Positions 22,400 through 31,573 of a DNA stretch of 64,000 nucleotides are shown piece by piece; the first letter of the stretch is position 1; every line of letters starts with the position of its first letter. The translations under genes and the position numbers were made by a program. Under the pieces are notes generated by a model that was not told where the DNA came from, ran no database searches, and saw only the letters and a program-made list of their open reading frames with translations. Origin of the DNA: an uncultured Eubacteriales bacterium (GTDB lineage Bacteria > Bacillota > Clostridia > Christensenellales > Borkfalkiaceae); assembly GCA_905209085.1 (NCBI GenBank), contig CAJLRM010000002.1, forward strand, positions 248,001 through 312,000, written 5' to 3'.

Positions 22400-24367
22400 A
22401 TGAAAACGCAGAGAGAACTTACCGACATTTTGAATCGCTGGGCGCACGAATATTACGTCCTGGATAATCCGTCCGTTTCGGATAAGGAATACGACGCCCT
22501 GTACGACGAACTCAAACGCATGGAAGCGGAGAGCGGAGAGGTGTATCCCGACAGCCCGACGAGAAGAGTGGGAGGCGACCCCATCGAGGCGTTCGTGCGC
22601 CACAACCATATCGCGAGGCTGTATAGCCTGGATAAATCGGTCACGGACGAGGAAATGCGGGCGTTTTTGACGCGCGTTTCCAAGGCGGCGGGCGGGGACG
22701 CGGCGTATACCGTCGAATACAAGTTCGACGGTCTGACCGTCTGCCTCACCTACGAAAACGGCGAATTCGTCCGCGCGACGACGCGGGGCAACGGCGTGGT
22801 GGGCGAGGATGTGACGGCGCAGGTATTGACGATCAAATCCTATCCCTTGCGCATTTCCTATCCCGGCGTTTTGGAAGTGCGGGGAGAAGCGGTCATCCGC
22901 CTTTCCGTGCTCGACAAATACAATCAAACCGCCGCGGAGCCCTTGAAGAACGCGCGCAACGCCGCCGCGGGCGCCATTCGCAATCTCGATCCGAAAATCA
23001 CCGCGGAAAGAAAGCCGGATATTTATTTTTACGACATCAATTATATGTCGGGCGGCGAGTCCCTCTCGCAGGAGGAAGCGCACGATTTTCTCGTCCGCGA
23101 GGGGTTTAAGGTGTTCCCGTATTTTAAAATCTGCAAGTCCGAGGACGAGGTGCTTGCCGCCATCGACGAGATAGAGGTGGACCGCAAAAACATAGACGTT
23201 CTGACGGACGGCGCGGTGATCAAGGTCAACGACGCCGCCGTGCGCGAAGCGATGGGGTATACGGATAAATTCCCCCGCTGGGCGATGGCGTTCAAGTTCG
23301 AAGCGGAAGAGGTGACGACGAAAGTCTTGGACGTCGTCTGGCAGGTGGGCAGGACGGGCAAACTGACCCCGCTCGCCCTCTTGGAGCCCGTAGAACTCGC
23401 GGGCGCCACCGTCCGCAAGGCGACTCTCAACAATTACGGGGACATTTTGAGAAAGGACGTAAAGATAGGCTCGCGCGTGCTGATACGCCGTTCCAACGAG
23501 GTGATTCCCGAAATTTTAGGCGCCACCGAGCACACGGAGGACAGCAGGGAAATAGAAAAGCCCGCCTTTTGTCCCGCCTGCGGGTCGCCCTTAAACGAAG
23601 TGGGCGCCCATCTTTTCTGCCCCAATCGGGAATGCCGTCCCCGCATCGCCGCGAAATTGGATCATTACGCCGGCAAGAACGCGATGGACATCGACGGATT
23701 TTCGGAGAGCACCGCTTACCTTTTGATGGACAAAAAGGGCGTGAAAAGCTTTTCCGATCTGTATCGTCTGACCGCGGAGGACCTGTCCGATCTCGAAGGC
23801 TTCAAGACGAAGAAGATAAACAATCTTTTGTCCGCCGTGGAAAAGAGCAAACGGGTGTCCCTCGACGCCTTCATCTATGCCGTGGGAATCGACGGGATAG
23901 GCAGAGTCGCGGCAAAAGATCTCGCCAAGCGTTTCAAGAGCATAGAGGAACTGAAAGCGGCTACCTACGAGGAACTCGTCGCCTTGGAGAATATCGGCGG
24001 CATTACGGCAAACAACGTCATCGCCTATTTTCAGGACGAAGAAAATTTGAAAGAGCTTTCCGCGCTCTTTGCCGCGGGCGTAACGCCGAAAGCGGAAACG
24101 GAGAGCGTCAGGGACGGCGTTTTTGCGGGAGAATCGGTGGTGCTGACGGGCAGTTTGTCCAAATACAAGAGAAGCGACGCGCAGAAGCTGATCGAGTCCT
24201 CAGGCGGCGTCTGCCAAAGCGCCGTGACGGCAAAGACCACTTTGGTCCTCGCGGGCGAGGACGCGGGCAGCAAGCTGGAAAAAGCGCTTAAACTCGGCAT
24301 AAAAATTATCGACGAGGCGGAGTTTGAAAGGCTTTTGAAAGAGGACGAAACAGAGTCGGAAGGATAA
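22400..24367 (+). CDS. ligA: NAD-dependent DNA ligase
   Basis: This is a 655-residue ligase that seals nicks using NAD. Visible parts in order: Ia domain (YYVLDNPSVSDKEYDALYDEL), the adenylated lysine K108 in VEYKFDGLT, the OB fold, a four-cysteine zinc finger (CPACGSPL with CPNREC), helix-hairpin-helix repeats, and a C-terminal BRCT domain (GVFAGESVVLTGSLSKY). The usual K-x-D-G here reads KFDG. Length is normal. It is likely co-transcribed with pcrA. A terminator lies immediately behind. Confidence 0.96.
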   Translation: MKTQRELTDILNRWAHEYYVLDNPSVSDKEYDALYDELKRMEAESGEVYPDSPTRRVGGDPIEAFVRHNHIARLYSLDKSVTDEEMRAFLTRVSKAAGGDAAYTVEYKFDGLTVCLTYENGEFVRATTRGNGVVGEDVTAQVLTIKSYPLRISYPGVLEVRGEAVIRLSVLDKYNQTAAEPLKNARNAAAGAIRNLDPKITAERKPDIYFYDINYMSGGESLSQEEAHDFLVREGFKVFPYFKICKSEDEVLAAIDEIEVDRKNIDVLTDGAVIKVNDAAVREAMGYTDKFPRWAMAFKFEAEEVTTKVLDVVWQVGRTGKLTPLALLEPVELAGATVRKATLNNYGDILRKDVKIGSRVLIRRSNEVIPEILGATEHTEDSREIEKPAFCPACGSPLNEVGAHLFCPNRECRPRIAAKLDHYAGKNAMDIDGFSESTAYLLMDKKGVKSFSDLYRLTAEDLSDLEGFKTKKINNLLSAVEKSKRVSLDAFIYAVGIDGIGRVAAKDLAKRFKSIEELKAATYEELVALENIGGITANNVIAYFQDEENLKELSALFAAGVTPKAETESVRDGVFAGESVVLTGSLSKYKRSDAQKLIESSGGVCQSAVTAKTTLVLAGEDAGSKLEKALKLGIKIIDEAEFERLLKEDETESEG

Positions 24368-24395
24368 AAAAGGCGGAGCGAAACTCCGCTTTTTC
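24366..24395 (+). terminator. terminator after ligA
   Basis: GCGGAG-CGAAA-CTCCGC followed by TTTTT, with an A-run before it. Confidence 0.85.
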
Positions 24396-24418
24396 GGATA
24401 TTTACGGGAGAAAAAAGA

Positions 24419-25114
24419 ATGGAGATCAGGAATTTTTCGGATTTTTACGAGGCGCTTCAAACGTGCGGCTTTTCGATGGGCGGCGGCAGCGATAAGGGGA
24501 TTTTCGCGCTGATTGATTTCGACTGGCGGCAGGAGATTCCGGGTTCCCCCGTCAAATGGCATACGGGGGACAGGGAAACGGATCCCTGGGAATGGCGGAT
24601 GCGCGTTTTGGAGGAAAAATCGGACGTCGCCTACGCCAAGGTATTTTTCCGCGCCAGCGGCTATATCACGAAAGAGTGGTATCCGTATTTTCTCGCCGTG
24701 CGGCGCAAGGGAAAGGACTTTTCTAAACTGTATCGGGACGGGGAACTCAGTCGCCCCGCCGTGCGCATTTACGAAGCGATTTTAGAGCGCGGCGCCTTGT
24801 CCGTGCCCGAGCTAAAAGCGGAGGGCGGATTTTCAAAGGGGGAAAATGCCGCGTTTGAAAAGGCGCTCGTCGATTTGCAGATGAAACTGTTGATCACTAT
24901 GTGCGGCCGCACGCGGAAGGTAAACAAGCGCGGGGAGGAATACGGCTGGAACAGTACGGCTTTCACGACGGCGGGAGATTTCTGGGGCGGGGAATTAGAG
25001 AAAAACGCGCTCGAAATTTCCCCCGCGCAGGCGGAGGAAAAAATAGCGGAACAAGTTTATCTGCTCAATCCCGCAGCCGAAGAAAAGACGGTGAAAAAAT
25101 TTATCCGCGGCTGA
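24419..25114 (+). CDS. AlkZ-related protein
   Basis: This is a 231-residue protein, cytosolic, with ATG 24419 after GGGAGAAAAAAG. The conserved-looking opening CGFSMGGGSDKGIFALI, the segment TGDRETDPWEWRMRVL and the middle YITKEWYPYFLAVRR match what I recall of proteins annotated AlkZ-related. These belong to a winged-helix group linked to the DNA interstrand-crosslink glycosylase AlkZ/YcaQ. A helical second half (RPAVRIYEAILERGALSVPEL) fits winged-helix domains. The neighbourhood (pcrA, ligA) agrees with DNA repair. Activity is not established. Confidence 0.6.
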   Translation: MEIRNFSDFYEALQTCGFSMGGGSDKGIFALIDFDWRQEIPGSPVKWHTGDRETDPWEWRMRVLEEKSDVAYAKVFFRASGYITKEWYPYFLAVRRKGKDFSKLYRDGELSRPAVRIYEAILERGALSVPELKAEGGFSKGENAAFEKALVDLQMKLLITMCGRTRKVNKRGEEYGWNSTAFTTAGDFWGGELEKNALEISPAQAEEKIAEQVYLLNPAAEEKTVKKFIRG

Positions 25115-25292
25115 CGGCGGCTACTCTTTTTTCGCGCCGTGCGCGGGCGGAACGCCGTTTTTGACGAGAGCGAAAAGAGAATTTTTGCCGCGGCGAACAA
25201 AGACGTAAGAAAAAAGCGGGAGGAGAGAAGGAAAGACAAGAAAATTCCCCTGTCGGTTTCTCAAAAAAATCGGGAAAAAATCGCAATACCGC

Positions 25293-25321
25293 TTGAATTT
25301 TTCCCGAAAGTCTGCTATAAT
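25293..25321 (+). promoter_or_regulatory. promoter of the yicC-gmk cluster
   Basis: TTGAAT 25293-25298, 17 bp, TATAAT 25316-25321, 60 bases before yicC. Confidence 0.8.
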
Positions 25322-25380
25322 AGTAGGAACTTAAAGACGGGGATGAAAAAAACGCCGAAAAAAGGACGGGGAAGATTCGT

Positions 25381-26256
25381 ATGTTGAGCATGACGGGGTA
25401 CGGAAAAGGGGAATGCAAGGAGGGAGGCATCGAGCTGACCTGCGAGATTAAGACTGTGAACAACCGCTATTTAGACGTATCCGTCAAGGCGCCCAAAATT
25501 TTTATGGCGTACGAGGACGTCATCCGCGGCGCGATACGCGACAAGATGACGCGCGGCCACGTCGACGTGTTCGTTTCGTTCAAGGACAAACGCGAAAAGC
25601 CCGCCGCTCTCTCGGTGGACGTCCCGCTCGCCCTGTCCTACGCCGCGGCGGCGCAGGCGCTCAAAGAGGCTCTTCCGTCCCTCCAAGACGATTTGACGCT
25701 GACTTCCGTTTTGCGCTATCCCGACGTTTTGAAGCAGGACGACGCGGCAGCGGCGGACGAGGCGCTCCTTTCGGCTCTTAAAACGGCGCTTTCCGACGCG
25801 CTCTTCCATCTCAATAAAATGCGGGAAATCGAGGGCGAAAAGCTTAAAGCGGATATGCTTTTTCGCATGGAAACCATCGAAAACCTGGTGCGGGACATCG
25901 CCGCGCTCGCTCCCAAAGTTTCGCAAGCCTACCGCGAAAAATTGGAGGCGAGGGTGCGGGAATATCTCGAAGGCGCGAATATAGACGAGGGCAGACTGCT
26001 CACCGAAGTGGCGGCGTTTGCCGATCGCAGCAATATCGACGAGGAACTTACGAGGCTCTTTTCCCATATCGCGCAGTTCCGCAGCATTTCTCAGGAGGGG
26101 ATCGTGGGCAGAAAACTCGATTTCCTCGTTCAGGAATTCAACCGCGAAGCCAATACCACCTGTTCCAAGAGCAACGACATCGAGATCACCCGTCTGGGAC
26201 TTGCGCTTAAAAACGAAATAGAAAAGATCCGGGAACAAGTGCAGAATCTCGAATGA
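25381..26256 (+). CDS. yicC: YicC-family endoribonuclease
   Basis: This 291-residue member of the YicC/YloC family starts with the invariant MLSMTGYGKGE. It contains the E-x-K-T-V-N-x-R segment (CEIKTVNNRYLDV) and the C-terminal signature GRKLDFLVQEFNREANT, then SKSNDIEITRLGLALKNEI. YicC proteins are metal-dependent endoribonucleases acting in RNA turnover. It opens the housekeeping cluster in the same position as yloC in Bacillus, ahead of gmk and rpoZ. The remA gene usually found next to it is not seen in the 129-base gap. Confidence 0.95.
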   Translation: MLSMTGYGKGECKEGGIELTCEIKTVNNRYLDVSVKAPKIFMAYEDVIRGAIRDKMTRGHVDVFVSFKDKREKPAALSVDVPLALSYAAAAQALKEALPSLQDDLTLTSVLRYPDVLKQDDAAAADEALLSALKTALSDALFHLNKMREIEGEKLKADMLFRMETIENLVRDIAALAPKVSQAYREKLEARVREYLEGANIDEGRLLTEVAAFADRSNIDEELTRLFSHIAQFRSISQEGIVGRKLDFLVQEFNREANTTCSKSNDIEITRLGLALKNEIEKIREQVQNLE

Positions 26257-26385
26257 GCAAAGCCGCGGGAACGGGAAAACGGCAAGCGCTTTGAAGGACC
26301 GCGCGAAAGGCGAAGGCGGCGGAACTGCGGAATTTTACCAAAGTCGGGCGTCGGAAAGGGCGCGGAGGGTTTTTACCGAAAGCTT

Positions 26386-26943
26386 ATGAAAAACATTTTG
26401 ATGGCGATATCGGGACCTTCGGGGGTCGGAAAGGGAACTCTCGTGAAGGAACTTTTAAAAAAGCGGCGGGACGTCGCGGCGTCCGTTTCCTGCACCACCC
26501 GCGCGCCGCGCGAGGGGGAACGGGACGGAAGGGAATATTTCTTTTTGACGAGGGAAGAATTTTTGCGCCGCGCCGATCGGGGCGAGTTCCTCGAATACGA
26601 CGAGCATTTCGGCAACTTCTACGGCACGCCCAAATCCTTTGTCCGCGAAGCGCTCAAAGAAAAATCCGTCATTCTCGAAATCGACGTGGTCGGCGCGCTC
26701 AACGCAAAGAAATTTTTTCCCGAGTGCCTCCTCATTATGATCGTCCCCCCTTCGGAAGAGGAACTGAAAAAACGGCTCAAAGGACGGCGGTCGGAAACGG
26801 AAGAACAGATTAGAAACCGTCTTGCCCGCATCGAGTACGAACTTTCCAAAAAGGAACTTTACGATTACGTAGTGGTGAACGATACGCTGGAAAACGCCCT
26901 TTCCCGACTCGAAGAGATCATCGACGACGAAAAGAACAAGTAG
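26386..26943 (+). CDS. gmk: guanylate kinase
   Basis: The enzyme has 185 residues and phosphorylates GMP to GDP. P-loop GPSGVGKGT is at residues ~10-18. The GMP-binding SCTTRAPREGE and EYFFLTREEF segments, and LEIDVVGALNAKK, are all standard. It lies between yicC and rpoZ, the conserved Firmicutes order. The ribosome site is weak. Confidence 0.96.
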   Translation: MKNILMAISGPSGVGKGTLVKELLKKRRDVAASVSCTTRAPREGERDGREYFFLTREEFLRRADRGEFLEYDEHFGNFYGTPKSFVREALKEKSVILEIDVVGALNAKKFFPECLLIMIVPPSEEELKKRLKGRRSETEEQIRNRLARIEYELSKKELYDYVVVNDTLENALSRLEEIIDDEKNK

Positions 26944-27251
26944 ACGACGCGCGGGCTTTTTAAAACGCTTCGAAAAACAAGGCGTTTTGCGGACGGGAGA
27001 AGGCGTTTATCAATGAGGAAAAACGCAGCCCTGACGCGGGGAGTCGGGGCGTTCGGGAAGCGAAGCGCGGGCTTGGAAAGATCCCGCAACGGGAAAAGAG
27101 GGGAGAAATGCCGCGATACGGCGATGGGAACGGCGCGCGTTTTTCCGCGGCGCTTTATAGAAATTTGCATGAAACATCCGCCCGGAATATTTTGAAAAAA
27201 GAACTTTGGCGATTGGGCGGAATCAAATAACAGTTAAGGAGTGTGACAAGT
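26944..27251. other. gap between gmk and rpoZ
   Basis: About 300 bases with no supported gene. The only open frame has no ribosome site. An AAGGAG just before rpoZ belongs to that gene. Confidence 0.5.
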
Positions 27252-27473
27252 ATGATAAACGAACCGGCAGTGGACGTATTGATCCGAAAATTGGGCGCGG
27301 AGGAAAACCCCGTCAGCCGTTATGCGCTTTGCGTCGTGGCGTCCAAGCGCGCCCGCCAGATCATCGAGGCGGAAAGAAACCGCGGCATTCACGATTTTAC
27401 GGGCAGGGACAAGGAGATCCTGACGGCTTGCAGGGACATCGCGGACGGTCAGGTCATCATCGCCAAGGACTGA
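27252..27473 (+). CDS. rpoZ: RNA polymerase omega subunit
   Basis: This 73-residue omega subunit assists RNA polymerase assembly. Typical elements are NPVSRYALCVVASKRARQI, followed by EILTACRDIADGQV. ATG 27252 is preferred over the GTG at 27243, which sits too close to the AAGGAG. It is followed by a 280-base gap where coaBC would stand in Bacillus; no such gene is present. Confidence 0.92.
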   Translation: MINEPAVDVLIRKLGAEENPVSRYALCVVASKRARQIIEAERNRGIHDFTGRDKEILTACRDIADGQVIIAKD

Positions 27474-27753
27474 ATTTTTCATTCCCTTGCGTTTTTTGTG
27501 CGTTGCCTCGAATTTTTCGGGGCAATCGTTTTTTAAGCGGCGGAGGAACACGGAGAAACTTCTTCGGTGTTCGCGGCGAATTCTTCGGGAAACGTTCTCT
27601 GCGGCGGCCGAAAATTTCCCCTGCGTATTCCTTTTTGGGGAAGCCCCTTACGGGATTGGAAAGAAACCGCCGCAAAGATGCGGGAAAATTTCGTGTGCGG
27701 AAAGGAATGCGGGCGGAAGATTTCCGGCGGACAAAGACAGGTGTCGAGGATTT

Positions 27754-29928
27754 ATGATAGCGGAAGTAATAGTGGACATCGCCTCCGGCGAAACGGACAG
27801 AATATACGATTATCTCTGCGACGAGGGCACGAAGGCGGGCAGCCGCGTCCGCGCGCCCTTTGGAGGCAAGGTGGTCGCCGGCTTCGTCATGCGCCTCAAA
27901 GACGCTTCCGACTGTCCGCCCGAAAGATTGAAGCGCGTTTTTCCCTGCCCCGACGAGCTTCCCGCTTTAAACGGCGAGTGCCTCGCTCTCGCGGAAAAGC
28001 TCACCGCCCGCTACCGCGTGCCCAAAGCCCTCGCTTTGCGGCTCTTTCTGCCCTCGGAAATGCGTACGGGAAAGGTGCGGGAACTTAGGCGCAACTACGC
28101 GGCTTTGAAGGCGCCTTTTTCCGAAATCAAGCTTTCCAAGACGGCGAAAAATCAGCTCGGCGCCGCGGAATATCTCGCGGAACACGGCAAGACGGACTGC
28201 GGATTTTTGAACGGTCTTTTTCCGGGCGGCGTCGCCGCGCTCGAAAAGAAAGGCTACGTCGAAGTGACGAAGGAACAGCTCCTGCGCGATCCGTACAAGG
28301 GACTCGAAGAGGAACACCCCGACCGCGTTCTGACAAACGAACAGCGCTCGGCGGTGGAGCGGATAGAAAGGGACGGGAGGACGGTGCAGCTCCTGCACGG
28401 CGTGACGGGCAGCGGCAAGACGGAAATCTATCTGACGCTGATCGCCAAATGCCTCAAAGAGGGAAAAAGCTCTATCTTTTTAGTGCCCGAAATTTCCCTC
28501 ACGCCGCAGATGCTTTCTCAGCTCCGTTCCCGTTTCGGGCGCAATGCGGCGATCATGCACAGCGGGCTATCCGCGGGGGAGAAATTCGACGAATGGTGGC
28601 GGCTGAGATCGGGCGAGGCGAAAATCGCTATCGGCGCGCGCAGCGCGGTGTTCGCGCCGCTTGAAAATCTCGGCGTCATCATTCTCGACGAGGAACACGA
28701 TTCGAGCTATTCGAGCGAAACCGCCCCCCGCTACAACACTTTCGACGTGGCGTATCTGCGCGCGAAGCACAACGGCTGCAAGCTGGTCCTGGGCAGCGCC
28801 ACGCCCGCCGTGGACACCTATAAACGGGCGATAGACGGGGAGTTTGGCTTAATACGGCTGAAAAACCGCATCAATCAAAAGCCGCTGCCCGAAATCGTCA
28901 TTGCGGATATGCGGCGGGAGGTGCGGCGCGGAAACAACTCCGCGTTTTCCGCGGCGCTCAAAGAGGAACTGGAAAAATGCCTTGCGGGCGGCAATCAGGC
29001 GATCTTGTTTTTAAACCGCCGCGGCTATTCTCAGACGGTCATCTGTAAGGAATGCGGCTATGTCGCCAAATGCGAAGCCTGCGACGTGGCGCTCACCTAT
29101 CACAGGGACGAGGACTGTTTAAAATGCCATTACTGCGGCGCCAAATACCGCGTGCCCGCGGTTTGTCCCGACTGCGGGGGGCATAAGCTCTCGTATGCGG
29201 GCACGGGCACGCAGCGGATCGTGGCGGAGCTTGAAAAACTCTATCCCTCGGCGCGCATTCTGCGCATGGACAACGACACGACGAGCGGCAAGGAGGGGCA
29301 CTACAAAATTTTAAAGGCGTTCGGGGAAAAGAAAGCGGATATTCTCGTGGGTACGCAGATGATCGCCAAGGGGCATGACTTTCCCTCGGTGACGCTGGTG
29401 GGGATTCTCGACGCGGACATGAGTCTGCATTTCGCCGATTACAGGAGCGGCGAGCGCACCTTTCAGCTCATCACGCAGGTGGCGGGGCGAAGCGGCAGGG
29501 CGGAGGAAAAAGGCAGGGTGGTTTTGCAGACGTTCAGCCCCGAAAACGACGTTCTGCGCTACGCCGTGGCGTACGATTACGAGGGGTTTTATCAAAACGA
29601 GATCTCCCTGCGCGCGGCGACGGCGTTTCCGCCGTTTTCCAAGATCGTGCGCGTTCTGGTGACGGGCGAGGACGACAAAAAGACGATAGAGGCTCTGCGC
29701 GGCGTGTATTTCTCGCTGGAAAGACTGTATACGGAGAACGCGGATAAATTCCTGTTCTTCCATAAAATGCACGCGCCCATCAAGCGCATCCAGAATAAAT
29801 TTCGCTATCAGGTGCTGATGCGGCTGTCGGACACGTCGATTTTGCCGAAGATCTACGACGCGTGCGTGGAAGCGCGGACGCGGGACGTATTGGTGTCCGT
29901 GGAGGAAAACCCGACCAATTTGAGCTGA
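27754..29928 (+). CDS. priA: primosomal protein N' (PriA helicase)
   Basis: This is a 724-residue SF2 helicase that restarts stalled replication forks. The start at 27754 (GAGGA upstream) gives the family N-terminus MIAEVIVDIASGETDRIYDY. Upstream in-frame codons are not protein-like. Walker A GVTGSGKTE lies near residue 215 and DEEHDSSYS is the DEAH box. Zinc-binding cysteines follow (CKECGYVAKCEACDVAL, CLKCHYCG, CPDCGG). The cluster position before def and fmt is conserved. Confidence 0.95.
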   Translation: MIAEVIVDIASGETDRIYDYLCDEGTKAGSRVRAPFGGKVVAGFVMRLKDASDCPPERLKRVFPCPDELPALNGECLALAEKLTARYRVPKALALRLFLPSEMRTGKVRELRRNYAALKAPFSEIKLSKTAKNQLGAAEYLAEHGKTDCGFLNGLFPGGVAALEKKGYVEVTKEQLLRDPYKGLEEEHPDRVLTNEQRSAVERIERDGRTVQLLHGVTGSGKTEIYLTLIAKCLKEGKSSIFLVPEISLTPQMLSQLRSRFGRNAAIMHSGLSAGEKFDEWWRLRSGEAKIAIGARSAVFAPLENLGVIILDEEHDSSYSSETAPRYNTFDVAYLRAKHNGCKLVLGSATPAVDTYKRAIDGEFGLIRLKNRINQKPLPEIVIADMRREVRRGNNSAFSAALKEELEKCLAGGNQAILFLNRRGYSQTVICKECGYVAKCEACDVALTYHRDEDCLKCHYCGAKYRVPAVCPDCGGHKLSYAGTGTQRIVAELEKLYPSARILRMDNDTTSGKEGHYKILKAFGEKKADILVGTQMIAKGHDFPSVTLVGILDADMSLHFADYRSGERTFQLITQVAGRSGRAEEKGRVVLQTFSPENDVLRYAVAYDYEGFYQNEISLRAATAFPPFSKIVRVLVTGEDDKKTIEALRGVYFSLERLYTENADKFLFFHKMHAPIKRIQNKFRYQVLMRLSDTSILPKIYDACVEARTRDVLVSVEENPTNLS

Positions 29929-30073
29929 CGCCCGCCTTTTAAGCCGGGGGAGTTGCGCGGACGCGCGGCAAAGCGAAAAGAGGGCGGGAAGACAGAGTTA
30001 AAAAAATTTCGAAGGACGGATCGGGCGATCGCGGGAAAAAAACCGCCTGTCGCCGAAACGAAAAGGAGTTTAT

Positions 30074-30526
30074 ATGGCAATCAGAAACGTAGTGCAGATA
30101 GGGGACGAAACGCTCCGCAAAAAGAGCTTTCCCGTCGAGAATTTCGACGAAAGCCTTTGGACGCTTTTGGACGATATGAAGGAAACCCTCCGAAAGGAGG
30201 AGGGCGCGGGACTCGCGGCGCCGCAGGTGGGCGTTTTGCGGCGCGCCGTCGTCGTGGACGTCGAGGAAGGATTCTTCGAATTCGTCAACCCGAAAATCAT
30301 CTCCGAAAAGGGAGAACAGTGCGGCTGGGAGGGATGTCTTTCCGTGCGCGGCAAGCGCGGCGTCGTTTCCAGACCCATGAAGGTGAAACTCTCCTATCAG
30401 GATCGGCACGGCGAACACAGGATTTTGCAGGCAAAGGGCTTTTTCGCGCGCGCCGTCTGCCACGAGCTGGACCATCTGGACGGAGTGCTGTATATCGACC
30501 GCGCGCAGCACGTCGAAGCGGAATAG
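30074..30526 (+). CDS. def: peptide deformylase
   Basis: This 150-residue metalloenzyme removes the formyl group from nascent proteins. All three motifs are present: GAGLAAPQVG, WEGCLSV (Cys ligand) and CHELDHLDG (HExxH ligands and Glu). The ribosome site is AAAAGGAG. It is next to fmt, which adds the formyl group to initiator tRNA, the usual functional pair. Confidence 0.97.
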   Translation: MAIRNVVQIGDETLRKKSFPVENFDESLWTLLDDMKETLRKEEGAGLAAPQVGVLRRAVVVDVEEGFFEFVNPKIISEKGEQCGWEGCLSVRGKRGVVSRPMKVKLSYQDRHGEHRILQAKGFFARAVCHELDHLDGVLYIDRAQHVEAE

Positions 30527-30634
30527 AAAATCCCGTTTCGGGCGATAGAGAAAGGGCGTGAAAGGGAACGTTTCCACCGTTTCCGCCGCGCGTTTTTTCC
30601 GGCCGCGGACCGCGGGCGAAAGGAGAGGATATTT

Positions 30635-31573
30635 ATGAAAATCGTCTATGCCGGCACGCCGAGGTTTGCGGTGGCGCCTTTGAAAAAAATAATCGGGGAG
30701 GGATACGGCGTCGCGGGCGTCGTCGTTCAGCCGGACAAGCCGCAGGGACGGAAGGGAATCCTCGCGCCCCCGCCCGTCAAAGCGTTCGCGCTCGAAAGGG
30801 GCTTGACGGTCTTTCAGCCTCAAAAAATACGCGCGGAAACGGACGCTTTGAAGGCGCTCGGCGGGGATATCCTGATCACTTGCGCCTACGGGCAGATTCT
30901 CACGCAGGAAGTACTCGATCTCTTTCCTTTGGGGGTATGGAATATCCACGCCAGCCTGCTTCCCAAATACCGCGGCGCATCTCCCATTCAGTCCGCCGTG
31001 CTGAACGGCGAAAGGGAAACGGGCGTCACCGTCATGAAGACGGCGCTCGGACTCGACACGGGGGATATACTCCTTTCCTTAAAGACCGAAATCGGAGAAA
31101 AGGAAACGTTCGGAGAACTTTCCGACCGCCTCTCCCTTCTCGGCGCGGAAGCCCTTTTAAAGGCCCTCCAATCGATCGAAAAAGGGAATTTCGCGCTCGT
31201 TAAACAGAGGGACGAGGACGCCGTTCTGACGCGGAAAATCGCAAAAGAAAGCGCGAAAATAGATTTTTCTCTGCCCGCCGAAAAAATCGTGAATTTGGTG
31301 CGGGGCATGAATCCCGAGCCGACGGCGTTCGCGGAGATAGAAGGGGCGCGGCTGAACGTATTTTGCGCCGAAAGGGCGGTCTGTCCCGAAGGAAGCGAAG
31401 GCGCGGCGGCGGGGGAGATTCTTTCCGATACCCCTAAACAGGGCTTTTTGGTCAAATGCGGGGACGGCGCGGTGAAGCTTGCCGAGGTGCAGGCGGCGGG
31501 AGGCAAGCGCATGAAAGGAAGCGATTTCCTCAACGGGCGCAAGGTGAGAAAGGGACAGGTATTTTCATGCTGA
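30635..31573 (+). CDS. fmt: methionyl-tRNA formyltransferase
   Basis: This 312-residue enzyme formylates Met-tRNA(fMet) using 10-formyl-THF. The N-terminal hydrolase fold carries the signature around NIHASLLPKYRGASPIQ, and the C-terminal tRNA-binding domain ends with GSDFLNGRKVRKG. The ribosome site is AAAGGAG. Its stop overlaps the ATG of rsmB (ATGCTGA), indicating translational coupling. Confidence 0.97.
   Translation: MKIVYAGTPRFAVAPLKKIIGEGYGVAGVVVQPDKPQGRKGILAPPPVKAFALERGLTVFQPQKIRAETDALKALGGDILITCAYGQILTQEVLDLFPLGVWNIHASLLPKYRGASPIQSAVLNGERETGVTVMKTALGLDTGDILLSLKTEIGEKETFGELSDRLSLLGAEALLKALQSIEKGNFALVKQRDEDAVLTRKIAKESAKIDFSLPAEKIVNLVRGMNPEPTAFAEIEGARLNVFCAERAVCPEGSEGAAAGEILSDTPKQGFLVKCGDGAVKLAEVQAAGGKRMKGSDFLNGRKVRKGQVFSC

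Noticed and set aside
27487..27753. N-terminal extension of priA
   Set aside because: The upstream codons do not resemble PriA, and the start at 27754 matches the family.
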